Assembly: GCF_021018895.1 (NCBI RefSeq)
Contig: NC_079382.1
Span: forward strand, 17,898,501-17,962,500
Length of the DNA stretch: 64,000 nt
Direction of reading: 5' to 3'
Origin: Seriola aureovittata
Lineage: Eukaryota; Chordata; Actinopteri; Carangiformes; Carangidae
In this document: positions 51,427 through 63,990 of the stretch, piece after piece
How positions within the stretch are numbered: position 1 is the first letter of the stretch
Layout: every line of letters begins with the position of its first letter
Made by a program: the position numbers and the translations under genes
The notes under the pieces: generated by a model
What the model saw: the letters and a program-made list of their open reading frames with translations, nothing else
Told to the model about the DNA's origin: nothing
The model's database searches: none

Positions 51427-53580
51427 GCATGTAGGAAGCACACGGTTTGTCTGTCTTGACAGCTGCCCCCTCTCCATCCCCCCTCGCCCCCTCCAACACA
51501 CACACATGCACACACTTCAGCAGCTGTTAGCAACAACTGCTTCTTTACAGTCAGTCCACCTTAGACAGAGTCTTGTTTACCATTTGCAGGACATGTTTTT
51601 GCAGAAGCATAAGGTTGAGGTTGCATGTAAGAAAGAAGTGCACAAGAAAAACAAGCTGGTGCCTCTTCTGCCACAGTTTCTGTAAAGAAGTTACATAACA
51701 TCTGCGCCTGAATGACCCTTGTTTCCAACTTTGTGCAAAAGCTGAAGAAATTATATTTTTTTCAAATAAAATTGGATTATTTGTATTTAAACCAAAGCAA
51801 ATAATATTTCTAGGGGTGTAAGTGCTATTTGTTTAAGTACTGTAGCGCACCTGTTCAAGTTTATAATTTTCTATGGTAATTTAACCACTATTCCTACAGT
51901 GGCAGGTGTACATACAATAGTCAATCATAACTGACCACATGCTCAAATATTAATCTGACTGCATGAATAATACAGAAAGTCATCATGTTGCAAATAATTT
52001 ATGTAGATAAAAAACAGGTCACAGTTATTCTGCCATAGTGGATGATGTTTGTATGTTTTTAACAGCTAGCAGCTACATTGTTATTTTGTAAATTAAGAAA
52101 ATGAAATGAGTCCAAAAATGACAACAGTGGATGATATCTGATACCAAAACTTTGGCACTGCAGAGGAGTGAATTATGGAAAACAGCCCCTGACAATGAAC
52201 AATATCCTATTCTGGGTTCCGCAACACTGCCCTGGCACCAACAGCCGTTATCATAATGTGCCACATGCCAGCTGTAAACAGCTGATGGCTCTGCAGTGTT
52301 CGAGGAACTACATGTTGGAAGACATGTTAATCAGAGCAATCACATCAGGAGCTATTTTCTTAACGTTTACGCATGAGGTTGAGAGAGAAAATAGGATGTG
52401 ACAGCAGAGATACGAAGTTCCATGACAAATTCAAATGTTACCATCACCTAAGAATGTTATTATTATAAGAACATGACTAATACTGACTTTTTGAGACCAG
52501 TACCAATGTTGATATTGAAAACGTAACAAATATAGCAAAAATGCAAAACAAAAGAAATATGATTGATAAGGATCCTTTAAATTAGGTTATTAAAGAATTG
52601 TGACCCAGAAATGTATTACGTGGGACATTTTACAGCTGAAAAATACATTTTTAAGTGCTATATGGCCGACAAACCATGCAATGGGGACACAGTGACTAAA
52701 TTAAACATTCTTGGCATTTCTGGCTGACATACTGTATGTGACAATACAGTAAATCTCTGATAAATTAACATGGGTGATATCGGCAAATTTATAAGCCAGG
52801 CTTCCTTTTTTTTTCTGGATGAACTACTGTATATGCTACAGTTAAAAGTGTCACTGTAAAATATGTTCTGCTAAATCAGTTGGCTGAATGAAGCACACTG
52901 ATTGAAAAACAACAGGTTAATTTAAATTTAGGGGTTTACTATACATGGCAAGAACCAAACAATCATCCCTGGAGCAGCTCTCTGGTATCACTCTGCTGTG
53001 AATATCAGGGTGTGTTTCACTGATTGCTGGGACCTGTGTGAAGCAGACAATGTCAAGTACTGCGAGCAGTTTCTCAGATAATGTCAGCTCTATAAATATA
53101 TGGGGTGCTTTGAAAGTTTCCATGTCAGTGCTCCATTGTTCTGTGCCATGAGGGGTTCTACAGACCCATAGGTGTGTGTGGTTTGTATGATTTATCCCTG
53201 TGTAAGAGGACATTACATTATAATTGCAGTAGTATTAGAGGAATCTTATTTTAACACCATATACAAAAAAAGTACAAGAGATATAGCAAGACCCCATAAG
53301 TAGTAGACAATATATTTGGTATTTCTATATCTCTTGATGTAGGCCTCTCTTAAGCCTCTACATCATGGGAATATTGATTTAGAAGGTATTTGATGATAGG
53401 CTGGAAGTAGTGTGTCGGCGGTTTTGGGAACATCACATCATAGACCCTAATGTTTCTGCAGAAAAATGTACATAAAGTGTTCCTGCACTTAACTGTGTAA
53501 CTGAACCATGGCTACATATATAATTTATGAAAGCTCAAACTAATCCAACTATTGTTTACGGCAGTGCAACCAATATGAAC

Positions 53581-53766
53581 GGAAGACGTAACGGGCCGTT
53601 TCGAGGCATTCTATTGGCTGAGCCATAGCAACCGAGTGAGTCCACAGCAACGGGCAAGTTCTTTTTGTCAACAATGCAGCTAGACTACTAGTAAAAACGC
53701 TAACATACATATTTAACTAATAAAGTTAACCTTGTTAGCACTACAAGAGCGCATAGCATTTTTAAA
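53581..53766 (+). promoter_or_regulatory. ak7: AK7 promoter with CCAAT and RFX X-box-like elements
   Basis: Within 190 bases of the AK7 start are an inverted CCAAT (CTATTGGCTG, 53611-53620) and TGAGCCATAGCAAC (53619-53632), which fits the second half of the RFX X-box (RGYAAC) perfectly and the first half (GTNRCC) in part; a second AGCAAC half-site follows near 53647. RFX factors drive ciliary genes, and AK7 is one. Confidence 0.45.
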
Positions 53767-56700
53767 ATGGGGGACATAAAGCAACAGACTCGTCCCAAAC
53801 GTATTTTTATCAGCGACGTCGACAAGTATTCCTCCAAGCACATCGCTAAGGTATAGTAAAGTAAGTTTGTGCTATATGTAGATGACCTTTCATTAGCCAG
53901 TTTACAGTAATTTTATTTTGTTTCTGACCTGCTTCAACAGTTTTTATCGACATGCGTAGCCGGGGAGACCTCAGAGGATGACGAGGCAGAGGGCAATCGA
54001 GGTGAACCTGCTTTCCAGATAGTGGGAACTGTATCTTCACCCAACGATGAGGAGACAGCCTTTCTACTGGAACAATATACAGTGAGTCATTTAGTCAAAG
54101 GTATAAAATACTGCAATTCTTCCGTTTGTATACACACATTTGGTGCTTCAAGCCAGTGGCCAGTAACTTAAGTACAGTACTTGAGTTACTGTAACCATTT
54201 GATGTTACTTTATACTTATACTCCATTTCATTTAAAAACCAAACATTGTACATTTCAGAATTTATTTCTTCATGCAAAGCATATGATCAGGTTGTACAAT
54301 ATGATTTTATTACTATAGATTAAATTATCCAGCAGTATACTGTATAATGTAGTTAAACTGGGTCCAAACATTAAAATGCTGCTTTAGTTAGGCATTAGTA
54401 ATCTAATCATAAAATATCTAACATACAGTAAGATTGTTTAGAGACCATGCTACAGAGTGAGTACTTTTACTTTTGAATTCTTGACTATATTTTACTTAAG
54501 TAAATTTGAATGCAGGACTTTAACTTGAAATGTATTATACCTATTTTTTTTTTTTTTTTATACTGTCACAATATTATCTTTTCTGAAGTACGGGATCTGA
54601 ATACTTGTACATATACTGCAACTGCAAACAGGAACTTTAACAGCTCAAAATTATGTCAATTTCTGGGTGATACAATTAAAAGACATCTTCTTTGGTAGTC
54701 ACCCACTCGAGATGAGCTCCTTGAGCGCCTGCTGGAGTGTGATGTGGTGGTGTACAACATCTCAGAAAATGCAACACAACAGCTGGTTGAAGAGGCAACA
54801 TGGGCAATCACAGGTAAATTACTAAGGTAGTCTTATTATTTGGTGGAATGGCTCTATTATAACCTGGTCTCTTACAGTTAAAAGAAATTGTTTAACCCAA
54901 TATAATCCAATAATGTGGCTAAAATGTAGGATTGATTCTGTTTGCTTTGTTATGCCTGTACCCCCCCCCCCCTTCCCTGTTTTTTACAAACAGCTCTTCA
55001 TGCTGAGTTGGAAAACTTCAAGTCTCGGAAAATGTTCATCTTAGTCTCGACAGTGATGACCTGGGCCATGTCCAAGCCACAGAATTCGGTGAGCCTGAAG
55101 AAAATTAAAGCAAGCTTTTGTCTTGTCCTGTCTGTAAAAACAACCAGTATGATAATAATTTCTCTCCGTTCAGGAGGAAACAGATGTTCTGCTAACAGAA
55201 GATGAGTTCAGAAGAAGAAGGCCTCATCCCACTTTCAAAAACCACAACAATCTGGAGAAACTTGTGCTCAAATTGGGTAGAGGGGTAAGTTAATTATGGT
55301 GCTGAAAATGTCAGTGTCCTCCAAAAAGATATTTCAACACAATAGTAGCGATTTATGGCATCATAAAGAAACTAAGACTGCACTAAAATTAGTGCAATTT
55401 AACTGTTGCGCGCCAGGAATATTTAAAGTTTAAAAGTTTAACTGTAAATAGACAAAGACTGGAAAATGTTTGTGACCCACATTGATTCAACTGTTGACTC
55501 TGATTTCACAATTTTACAGAAAAAGGCCAAATTTACTGGTTATGTTGTTGCTAGTGGTCTTCAGTACGGAAAGGGAGAGAACCTCTTTCACTACTTTTTC
55601 AAGGTAGATATGAACATAATAATAATAATAATAATAATGATGATAATAATGTTACACAATATACTTTATGTTTCTGTTTGTACTGCACAATTTTCAGTGT
55701 CATTATTTTTAACAGGTGTCTTGGTTGATGCAGTTTCCAAAAGTTCCTGTATTTGGACAGGGCACAAATAGCATCCCCATGATTCATGTATATGACCTTG
55801 CAGGGTAATTTTTTTATTAACTGTTCTTCAGAAAGTATTCAGACTGCTTCACTTTTTTCACATTTTGTTATGTTGTAGTTTTATGCTAAAATCGTTTAAA
55901 CTCATTCTCCCCCTCACCAAGCTACACTCAATACCCTATAAACTGGCTGTTCCTTTTTCAGAGTGATCCAAAACATCACTGAACTCAGGCCAAAGTCAAA
56001 GTACATCCTTGCTGTTGATGATTCCAAGAACACTTTGGAGGATATTGTGAAGGTAACCTTTCTATAAACAAGATTGTGGCATGTACATCATGTACAGCAA
56101 GTGGGTTTTGGTGACCCACTGCTTCGAGACTAATTTGAATCCTGCTTTGGACCCGACAAGAAAAGATAAAAAGGTTAAAAAAATTATACAAAAATCTCTC
56201 TCTTGACTCTTAACTAGATGATAAGTGATACACTGGGGCCAGGAAAAATCGACAAAGTACCAGAGCAGGAAGCCATCACCATGAGGGCTTTTAAGGTAAA
56301 GCGTGTCATTTCTTTTATTTTGTTAAGAAAGTTATATTCTAGTCTGGATTATTGCTGTTCATGATCTCCTTCATCTCCATTCACAAGTTTGTTTTTTACA
56401 TGCCCAGTTAAAATCTCTCCCAAAGTGAGAATCCAGCTAATTATTCAGTTAAATATGGAACAAATGCTCCATGGAAAATGGCTGGGAGGCCGATTTTGCA
56501 CACTCTTTTTTTCAATTGAAATACCTGACCATGTTTTAGCATAGTATAAGTATATCTAGAATTATTATCAGTTAAAGATTGTTGCTTTACGCCTTAAAAA
56601 TGTTTACTATCTGACACAGTTAAAGCAGGGTCAGATATATGTCCACAACTATGACACAGGCTCAAGAGTCAGTTTTTCTCTAACTTCTGTCTCTGGGTGA

Positions 56701-59700
56701 GAGTTGTTCATGGTCACTAATATAAATTTAAAACTGGGTAAAGAAACAGATTTGAATTAGTATCTGAGTTGTTTCTACAGTAGTTGCAGTGGTTATTGAG
56801 ACAGGCTCAAATAAACCACCAGCTGTTGTTTATGCATGTCATGAAAATCTGCTCAATCCTTTCCCTTTGCTCTACAAATTTTTTATATTTGCAAATTTTG
56901 TTTGTGACTATTCAGTATAAAAGAAAATTGTGCTCTTAGTACTTGAAGTTTGTGTTTGTCATTTCAGCCAGAGGAGCTGGAGTACCTAAGTATCAACCTC
57001 CAACTGGACGCTTTAACTATAAAAGACTCCTTCAGCCTCCGATGGACGTCTGAATCTGGGATGGTTGAGAACATGGAAAGCATTGTGGAGGAATACAAAG
57101 ACACCAGGCAGCTACTTGTGAGTGTTCAAGTCATTCAGATGAGGGGAACTATATTTGTTTTTGACTCTTATTAGTACTAGATATACACAAGGCTTAAAAG
57201 GCTACCACTTCATACACTGGAAAATGTTCAGCAACACTGAAGGGCAAGAGTGTTCGAGAGATCTCATTGTTTTGTTATGTACAGAATCTCTGTTACTCTG
57301 ATCTACAGTATGCATGGACTCAATGTTCCAGTAAAATCACCGACAACAATAAACCCTGGTGGGGTATTTCGGGTGTAAAGGGCAATTTTGATACCAGATG
57401 ATAACCAGCTGCCATGATTCATTCGTGAACCAGATTTTCCTTTTTTTCCATTTTTGTAGCCCATCAGAATCTGCCTGGTTGGACCTCCATCTGTGGGTAA
57501 AACCACTGTTTCAGAGAAGCTCTGCAATCATTACCAGATACACCACATCAAGATCAAAGAGGTCATTGAGGAAAAGATTACACAGTTGGTCAGTAGAAGC
57601 TAAGAATTGAATTCAGTCAACCAGACAGACATGCAACTAAAGGAAATATACTGCCCTCTTGTGGAAGTTCTTCTTTGAAGATGCAATTTGAAGGGTTTTT
57701 AGAAAATGTCATGTTTCTTTCTGCATGTTACAGAAGGAGATCGTGAACGAAGGTGACCTTGAATATGTCAGTGAAGAGGTAGCAGCTGCTGCGCACACAC
57801 AACTGGACAATATTAACAAAAGCATGGAAATGAATACAGGTTAGTAATAACAGCACAGAGTAGTGCTACCAGCCTCTCTCAGTGTCTGTTAGTGGAGCAA
57901 CAAAATACCACATTGTTGTTTCATTTTGGTTTATTAACATCATTTAGATACTTTGGATTGCACAGTGTCATACGATGTAAAAGTGAGAGAGACATGTTGT
58001 TACACCAGAACGCAACCTGAAACAAGTCTAATCAGAGGGAACACCAGATATGTTCATTAGAACAATATTTAATATTTAATTTTGTTCTTTTAAGTTTAAC
58101 AGAAATTATTCTCTTCTTTTGCACATTTGTCACATCATACTGTAAGAAAGTAAATTTCACATTCCAATCTACAACAACATTATGTGGGACTTGATAAAGC
58201 TGTTTTTTGGACAGTTTATAGATTGATATTGGTTATAATAGGTGTCTGAGTGCCTGTTAGTTTCTTACTTTTTAATCCAGTCTCCTGATCCATCAGGTCG
58301 ACTGGCTGACCATCTGGTTTTTGACATTTTGCAAGAAAAGTTGAATTCAAAGCCGTGTAGGAACCAAGGATTTGTTCTTGATGGCTTTCCTAAGACCTAC
58401 GAGCAAGCAAAGATGATTTTTATAGGTAAGTTTCAGCGATTGATTTTGATACTGTTTTACTATTAATAGTATTTATTGCTCACATGTGTATGGTGTGCTT
58501 TTATTATTCAGATGAGGACACAGAGAACCAGGATACGATGGTTAAAACACCTGTGTACAACACAAAGATCACTCCAGGTCAATAGAATACTCCACTACAA
58601 ACTAATAATAAGAATTGGATCTTAGTTTCAGAACCAACTTGCTAAACCGACTAAAGCACTGTATTATCCCACATGTTTAATGTTTTGCAGAGCATGTTAT
58701 TGCCTTAGAAGCATCTGATGATTTCCTGACGAAAAGAGTTCAAGGACTTCCAGAACGTGTTGCAGAGAAAACGCGTTGCACCCAGGATGAATTCCTCCCT
58801 CGCCTGATGAGATACAGACAACTCAGCACTGCTGAGGAAACCCTGCTGGACTACTTTGATGAGCTGGAGATTCACCCAGAACAAATCGGTACTGTCCTCA
58901 AAGCAGCATCGTGTATGTCAGGGGATGCCGGGATTTAAACCACAAACAAGACAGAAAGATTATTGCAGAATTCATAAATGACAAGCCATAAAGAATATTT
59001 AAAAATACCTCAGATGTAGGAAATGAAAATGTTGAAAAGATGAGGCTTTTGGGTTTGTGAACCACCACAGTTCTGTTTCTTTACACTAAGTGTGTCTTGT
59101 TCCTCTCCAGAGGTTAATACAGATGATCCAGACTACACAGATGTTATGAAGAAAATCACTGAGATGGTTGGGATTCCCAAAAACTATGGCCCGAGCCCAG
59201 AGGAGCAGGAGGAGGAGGACAGAGAGAAAGAAGAAGAGAGGAAGCAGAAACTGGCTGCAGACGCTGCTGAGAAGAAACGCAGGAATGAGGCTGCGCTGGC
59301 TGAGATGGCTGCTCAGTATGAGGAGTGGGTAAGATGAGAAAAGCTGTGTTGTTCACAGATGACAATGATGAGCTCTGATTGTCATGCTACACTGGGTTAA
59401 GCAAGGTGTAACGGTGCAGTAGTTTTAGAGTAAATAAAACCAGTGCGTACTTAAAGCTGCTGGCTGGCAATTCCCTTAATCACAAATCAGCCAAGCAGAC
59501 TTTTAGAAGATGCAAGAAATATTCATTAATTATTCATTTATTATTGGAAACTTTTCTATCTACTGCACATATACTGAATTGTTTCCCTGGCTTAAGATAC
59601 ATACATGCAGACACACTATGTAGCGCGAGCATTTAATTATAACTGGAAGTGTGCCAATTGAACACTGTCTCTATTCTCACTGACTAGTACCAAATTTCAT

Positions 59701-60093
59701 GGTTCTTTCCAGGAAACAACCAAAATTAAATCCAATGTGTTGATTTTTATGGGAGCAAATGTGTATAAATGATGTAACCATCAATTCAATTAGTTCATCA
59801 TTTATTAGCAGAAGAATTTGTCCGAGGTGAAGAGACAGGAGCACGAGCTGCTGGAAGCTCACTGTCTTCCTCTGAGGAACTACCTGATGAAGTATGTGAT
59901 GCCCTCGCTCACTGAGGCCATGATAGAGTGCAGCAAGATCAAACCAGAGGACCCCGTCGACTTCTTGGTACTCCTCAGTATTTATATTGAACAGAACGGT
60001 ATTTATTGAACATCACAGAAGGTGTCACTTCCTGTATCTTGTGTTTTGTTTTTGCAGGCTGAACATCTTCAGCGGAGCAACCAACAAGAATAA
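53767..60093 (+). CDS. ak7: Adenylate kinase 7
   Basis: Eighteen exons join in phase: 53767-53850, 53941-54081, 54699-54813, 54994-55088, 55174-55284, 55520-55603, 55716-55804, 55962-56052, 56218-56295, 56968-57117, 57460-57588, 57734-57839, 58297-58425, 58512-58577, 58691-58888, 59111-59328, 59812-59967 and 60058-60093. Total 2076 bases, 691 residues (human about 723). The N-terminal half is a Rossmann-like domain ([51 protein letters not shown]). The adenylate kinase domain begins with P-loop GPPSVGKTT (Lys 360) and has [18 protein letters not shown] Glu/Lys/Ala-rich coiled coil (about 575-640) follows, then a Dpy-30-like helix pair, [20 protein letters not shown] and [14 protein letters not shown]7 equilibrates ATP, ADP and AMP in motile cilia and sperm tails; human loss causes ciliary dyskinesia and sperm defects. 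No frameshift is seen. Confidence 0.95.
54165..54610. repeat. Interspersed teleost repeat, copy 2 (AK7 intron 2)
   Basis: Shares with 5045-5470 the words 'agtacttgagttactg', 'gaatgcaggactttaacttg' and 'gatctgaatacttgtac' in the same order. It fills most of the intron between exons 2 and 3. Confidence 0.55.
54961..54972. repeat. C12 tract within the AK7 exon 4 polypyrimidine tract
   Basis: The acceptor of exon 4 is preceded by C12, then TTCCCTGTTTTTTACAAACAG. Confidence 0.85.
55616..55645. repeat. (AAT)n-like microsatellite
   Basis: AAT/ATA units with GATGAT interruptions at the start of AK7 intron 6. Confidence 0.8.
55835..55945. mobile_element. Tc1-family transposon end fragment in AK7 intron 7
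   Basis: 'agaaagtattcagactgctt' then 'cactttttcacattttgtta' and 'ctacactcaataccctata' is the terminal-region wording of the abundant fish Tc1 elements, as recalled. Only one end is present, in a 157-base intron (55805-55961), so the insertion makes up most of that intron. Confidence 0.7.
56296..56967 (+). other. ak7: AK7 intron 9
   Basis: A 672-base intron with nothing recognisable beyond its splice sites. Confidence 0.6.
57118..57459 (+). other. ak7: AK7 intron 10
   Basis: A 342-base intron with no recognised feature. Confidence 0.55.
57840..58296 (+). other. ak7: AK7 intron 12 with tandem acceptors
   Basis: The frame requires the acceptor CCATCAG at 58296. An earlier AG with a better pyrimidine tract (TTTTTAATCCAG, 58280) would bring a TGA two codons later, so the downstream AG is the one that keeps AK7 open. 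Confidence 0.65.
59329..59811 (+). other. ak7: AK7 intron 16
   Basis: A 483-base intron with no recognised feature beyond its splice sites. Confidence 0.55.
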
Positions 60094-60094
60094 A
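60089..60094 (+). terminator. ak7: AK7 poly(A) signal overlapping the stop codon
   Basis: AATAAA overlaps the TAA stop (GAA TAA A). A second AATAAA at 60234-60239 is the more usual distance away and is probably the one used. Confidence 0.4.
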
Positions 60095-61849
60095 AATCTA
60101 TTTCACAAGGAGATATATTCATTTCTAACATCTGAGGCTGTGTTTATTCTACAGTAATTAACATAATCAAATGATAGTAGTACCAGACATTGTGATGTAA
60201 ATGATTTGTGAATCATTGATGTTACAGGCTTAAAATAAATATGACGATGTTTGAAAACTGTCATTCAAGCAATTGATCTGTCTGATAATTCCCTACAGTA
60301 ATTACCGGAATGTCACAGATCTCATTCATAAAACCACCAACATGTTCATACTTGGTTGTGCCTTTGTTGTCAGATACTTTGTCATGTAAGGTCTTTCTTT
60401 ACTAAACAACAACAAAATACTACGATTTTTCCGCAGTGTCTCATTTCAGTTATTTATGTGCTACAGCACTGAGATGTATAATGATCCCTGGTTGGCACCT
60501 TTTTCTCATACAATGAGTTACCATTTATAAAGGCTGGGTTTAGCAATGTTCTTTTCTTTATCATCTATAAGCCATTAATGAGAGCAACCTTTGGGTTGTC
60601 ATGTTGTAGAAAAAAATCTATTGTGAAATTAATAGTCAAATAACTGAAAATGCTCATGAACTTCTCACCTCTTCACCCATCAGATCTGCAGGAATAAATG
60701 TAAATAAGTCACTAATAAAGGGTCATAAATTTCTCACTTTCTAATAAGCATCAGTAAAAATTAGTAAGTCATTTGCATGCAATTATAAATGACAATTACA
60801 AATGCTTTTTGTTTAATGATCTATAAAATTTGCAGCTGTAAGTATCAGTAAATACATGGGTCGTTGTCTTGATGCCCTCCAGCCCTTTTCAGAGGGTCAG
60901 AGGTTAAATGCGCCATTGCAGGCTCCAAAATAAACTACAGAGCTAAAAAAGGACAAAGTGTCCTGCTGGAGGATGAAGACTGGCTACAGTGACTTGTTAA
61001 AGCTTTGCAACCCAAACTTAGTTCTCAACAATGGATTAAAATCATAAAACAGCAGTAAAACATTTAGTAACTATTAAGGAGGAGGCTGGAGTGCAAGGGT
61101 CACAACTATAAAAGCCAAAGTGGAAAATAAATCTTTTTATTGGCCCTTTTGCCAAGTCAGGAAAGTCTGCTGCAAAGTGAAGCAAAACTATGAATACTTT
61201 CATCCAGTTAAATGGCTGCATTTCTCTTTCGAAATACATTATTATTATTCCGTTTGAATTAACTAAATGAACTACATTACAGCACATTAAATGTCCAACA
61301 CATTACTACATTTTCAGTTTAAAAACTACTTAGCTTAGGACTTGGCTCAGTGTTTGTGAGCTATGTCTATAGTTTAGCCAGGTTTCCACTCATTACAGAT
61401 CAGAGCCTCCATCTGGTCTGTGACTCAGCTCCCACTGTGCTGTACAGTCAGCGCTTACTGGAAGTAGCATGCCGACAATGGTCCTAATCCAGTAAAGATG
61501 TAAACACTGCGATCTTCAGAAAGACTTTTTGCTTGCAGGTGATAGAAAGGGTTTGAAAACAGTATGTCTTTCATGGATTAGATGAAAATTCACTGTATTC
61601 TATTTCCGTTTTTTACTCAAACGTAGATCACAAAAAGAGAAGCTGATATCTTGTGCAATTTATATTTATGAGATTTACCACTAAAAAGACATTCAACAAT
61701 TTTTCACTCACAAAAAAGTCACATAATGAAAACAAAACTTATTATTTTTTATTGAAGTTCTGATTCTTGGATGGTAATTGTGCAAAGGTTAAATTAGGCA
61801 ACAAGAGTTCATTGTACATGCAGTTAAACAGAACGTCTCAGGTGTTTCA

Positions 61850-61863
61850 ACACTAGGTGGCGC
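61850..61863 (+). promoter_or_regulatory. CTCF-like motif
   Basis: ACACTAGGTGGCGC matches the CTCF core CCASYAGRKGGCRS except at the first base. It lies in the intergenic region right of AK7. Confidence 0.35.
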
Positions 61864-62754
61864 AGGAATTCTTTCTAGAAGCTTCACAGAGATACAAGAG
61901 AGACAAGGGCTTGGACTGAAGGCTTTCAGTGTCTTTTAAATTTGCATATTTTTTCTTAATTTCAGCCGAAGACGAGAGAGTGCTCATGATATTTAATGCA
62001 CTGAAATGCATCTGTACAAAGCAAATTAGTCTGGCTGTGGTGAGAGCCTTTGTTCTAATATGATTGTAAAATGCATTGTAAAAGAAGAATGTGTCGCTAC
62101 CGTTTGTTGTGGATTATTGAAGTTATTCAAGTCAAAACTGGTGTCTGGAGTTTGCTTTGAAGTTTGTTTGCGGCTGAAGAACTGTTGAATCCACCACCTA
62201 AACAGAAGCTGTCTGCAGACTCACTTACAGTATGTGGAAAATAAATCATGAGATTATAGAAACGCCTGCTTTTTCTATGTACTCTTCTGTACCATGATAT
62301 ACAGTTGTTATAATAGTAAATTAACATTACAGCTGTACTGCAAGACTTTACAATAGCCCCTAAAGTTTTAGTAATTCACACTGTGAAACCACATCTATAC
62401 AAACCTATAATTCAATCTTAAGAGATTCATGTCTTTTTTTCTTAGAGAATGACACTGGACTGTAAAAGAGAAGTGTCATTATCTTTTCCTTTGTTGAGTT
62501 ATTTCTAGAATACCTGTGCACATCATGCAGAGTAGCAACTACAAACCATCAAAAACCCCACATGGCTCACAGGTGTTTTCAGTTACTCTCACAATATGTC
62601 CGCTCTGCTCACAAATGAGTGAAAACACCTGTGTATTAGTGCAGGGCCCTTGAATTTACTCAGTGAGGAAGCTGAACACTGACAGTTAAAGAATTATTTT
62701 AATTTATGCTTCATATTATTTATGTTAGAGCAGTTTACATAGTAAGCATGGTTG

Positions 62755-63190
62755 GATTAACCTCCAAGGGGCCCTGGGGCAGGGGTTTGTTGTTGGGCCC
62801 CTATTGACCTTTGCACATGTCAGTTTTAGTATTTCCTCAGGGACCCACAAACCAACCAGTAGGCTACGCTGGACCAGAAATGACAAGTTCATTACTTGAC
62901 CGAAAATTAATTGGCAACAATTTAAATAATTAATTAATCAAAAAATACCAAAAAATGTATCCGTTCCATCTTCTCAAATGTGAAAAGTTTTCTATGATAG
63001 TAAACTCAACATCTTTGGGCAATTTGAAAACACAAAGGCTACAGGATGGAGGATGGAGGGTCACAGCTGATATTCAGTGGTGCAGATTTCTGACAAAATT
63101 GCAATCAAGTAACTCATACAGACCTGAATGATATGGAGTAAATTTATCTTTCTGGGCTCCTGGGCTTTACCCATTTGCTAATCCAGCCTT
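62755..63190. repeat. Composite interspersed repeat, shared with 37030-37690
   Basis: 'ggccctggggcaggggtttg' plus, further on, 'ttttctatgatagtaaactc' and 'cacagctgatattcagtggt' echo the copy in the GREM1-SCG5 interval. No coding capacity. Confidence 0.5.
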
Positions 63191-63764
63191 AACAGTAACA
63201 GTTTTATTGTAGAGAAAATTATTGCCAGAGAAAATAGTCACAGCATTTACTGTGTTGTAAAAACACAATTTATACTAGAAACCCTTACTTGAACTCCTTC
63301 ATGAGTGTACAACTTGGATTGCTGTTAATTTTATCGTTCATTAGTTGGATTTTGGCCACTTGGAAACAGTGCAACAAACTGTAACCATAACATAATACAT
63401 GTTAACAGCTCATATTGCTCATGTTGGCAAAGATTTGATGATTATCCAGCAGGCACAGAGCAACTTCAGCATTTATTTCACCTGGCATATAATATCTGCT
63501 TTCCTTTTTAATCTGCTCTGGTTTCCACCAGCTGATAAATGCTCCACTGTGTTCACCAGCATCTTGTAAACAATGGGAAACTATGGGTTCATCACTATGA
63601 GTTACACTTCTGGTAGAACATTTTTAATGTAAGAAATATTGATAAGAGCAGCTTTAAGTTTACTTACTTTGTTGAAAGGTGTGGAAACTCATTAAAATCC
63701 CTCAATAAAACAGGCAGTGGACTCACTCACAACTCATTGACAGACTGTCATTGTTCAAAGCAGG

Positions 63765-63990
63765 GATCAGCAACAAAAACCAAAAGGACCAAACAGGCAA
63801 GCAAGAAATCCAAAAAGGCAGGCGGAAACAAGACGACAAAAGGATGGAGTGTTGCAGCTGGGTTGGCACAATAGACGAAACTTCAGAGAATGATTGCTAA
63901 AGACTATAGGTACAGTATATCTATCTACTGGGGATCTAATGAGGGAACTGGGAGCAGGTGTGCACACTCACAGAGGGAACGCAGGTTGTG
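63765..63990. repeat. Probable teleost repeat at the right edge
   Basis: A Lys-codon-rich start ('aaaaaccaaaaggaccaaac') followed by 'actggggatctaatgaggga' and 'actgggagcaggtgtgca' resembles a family common in fish intergenic DNA. It may run past the window end. Low certainty. Confidence 0.35.

Larger units (their letters stand above)
49361..53580. other. ACTC1-AK7 intergenic region
   Basis: About 4.2 kb without a gene, upstream of both ACTC1 (minus) and AK7 (plus), so it is the shared 5' flank of two divergent genes. It contains a perfect CArg-type box at 51417-51426 and an imperfect one with nearby E-boxes around 50064-50232. Open frames here (up to 103 codons) carry no domain. Confidence 0.6.
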
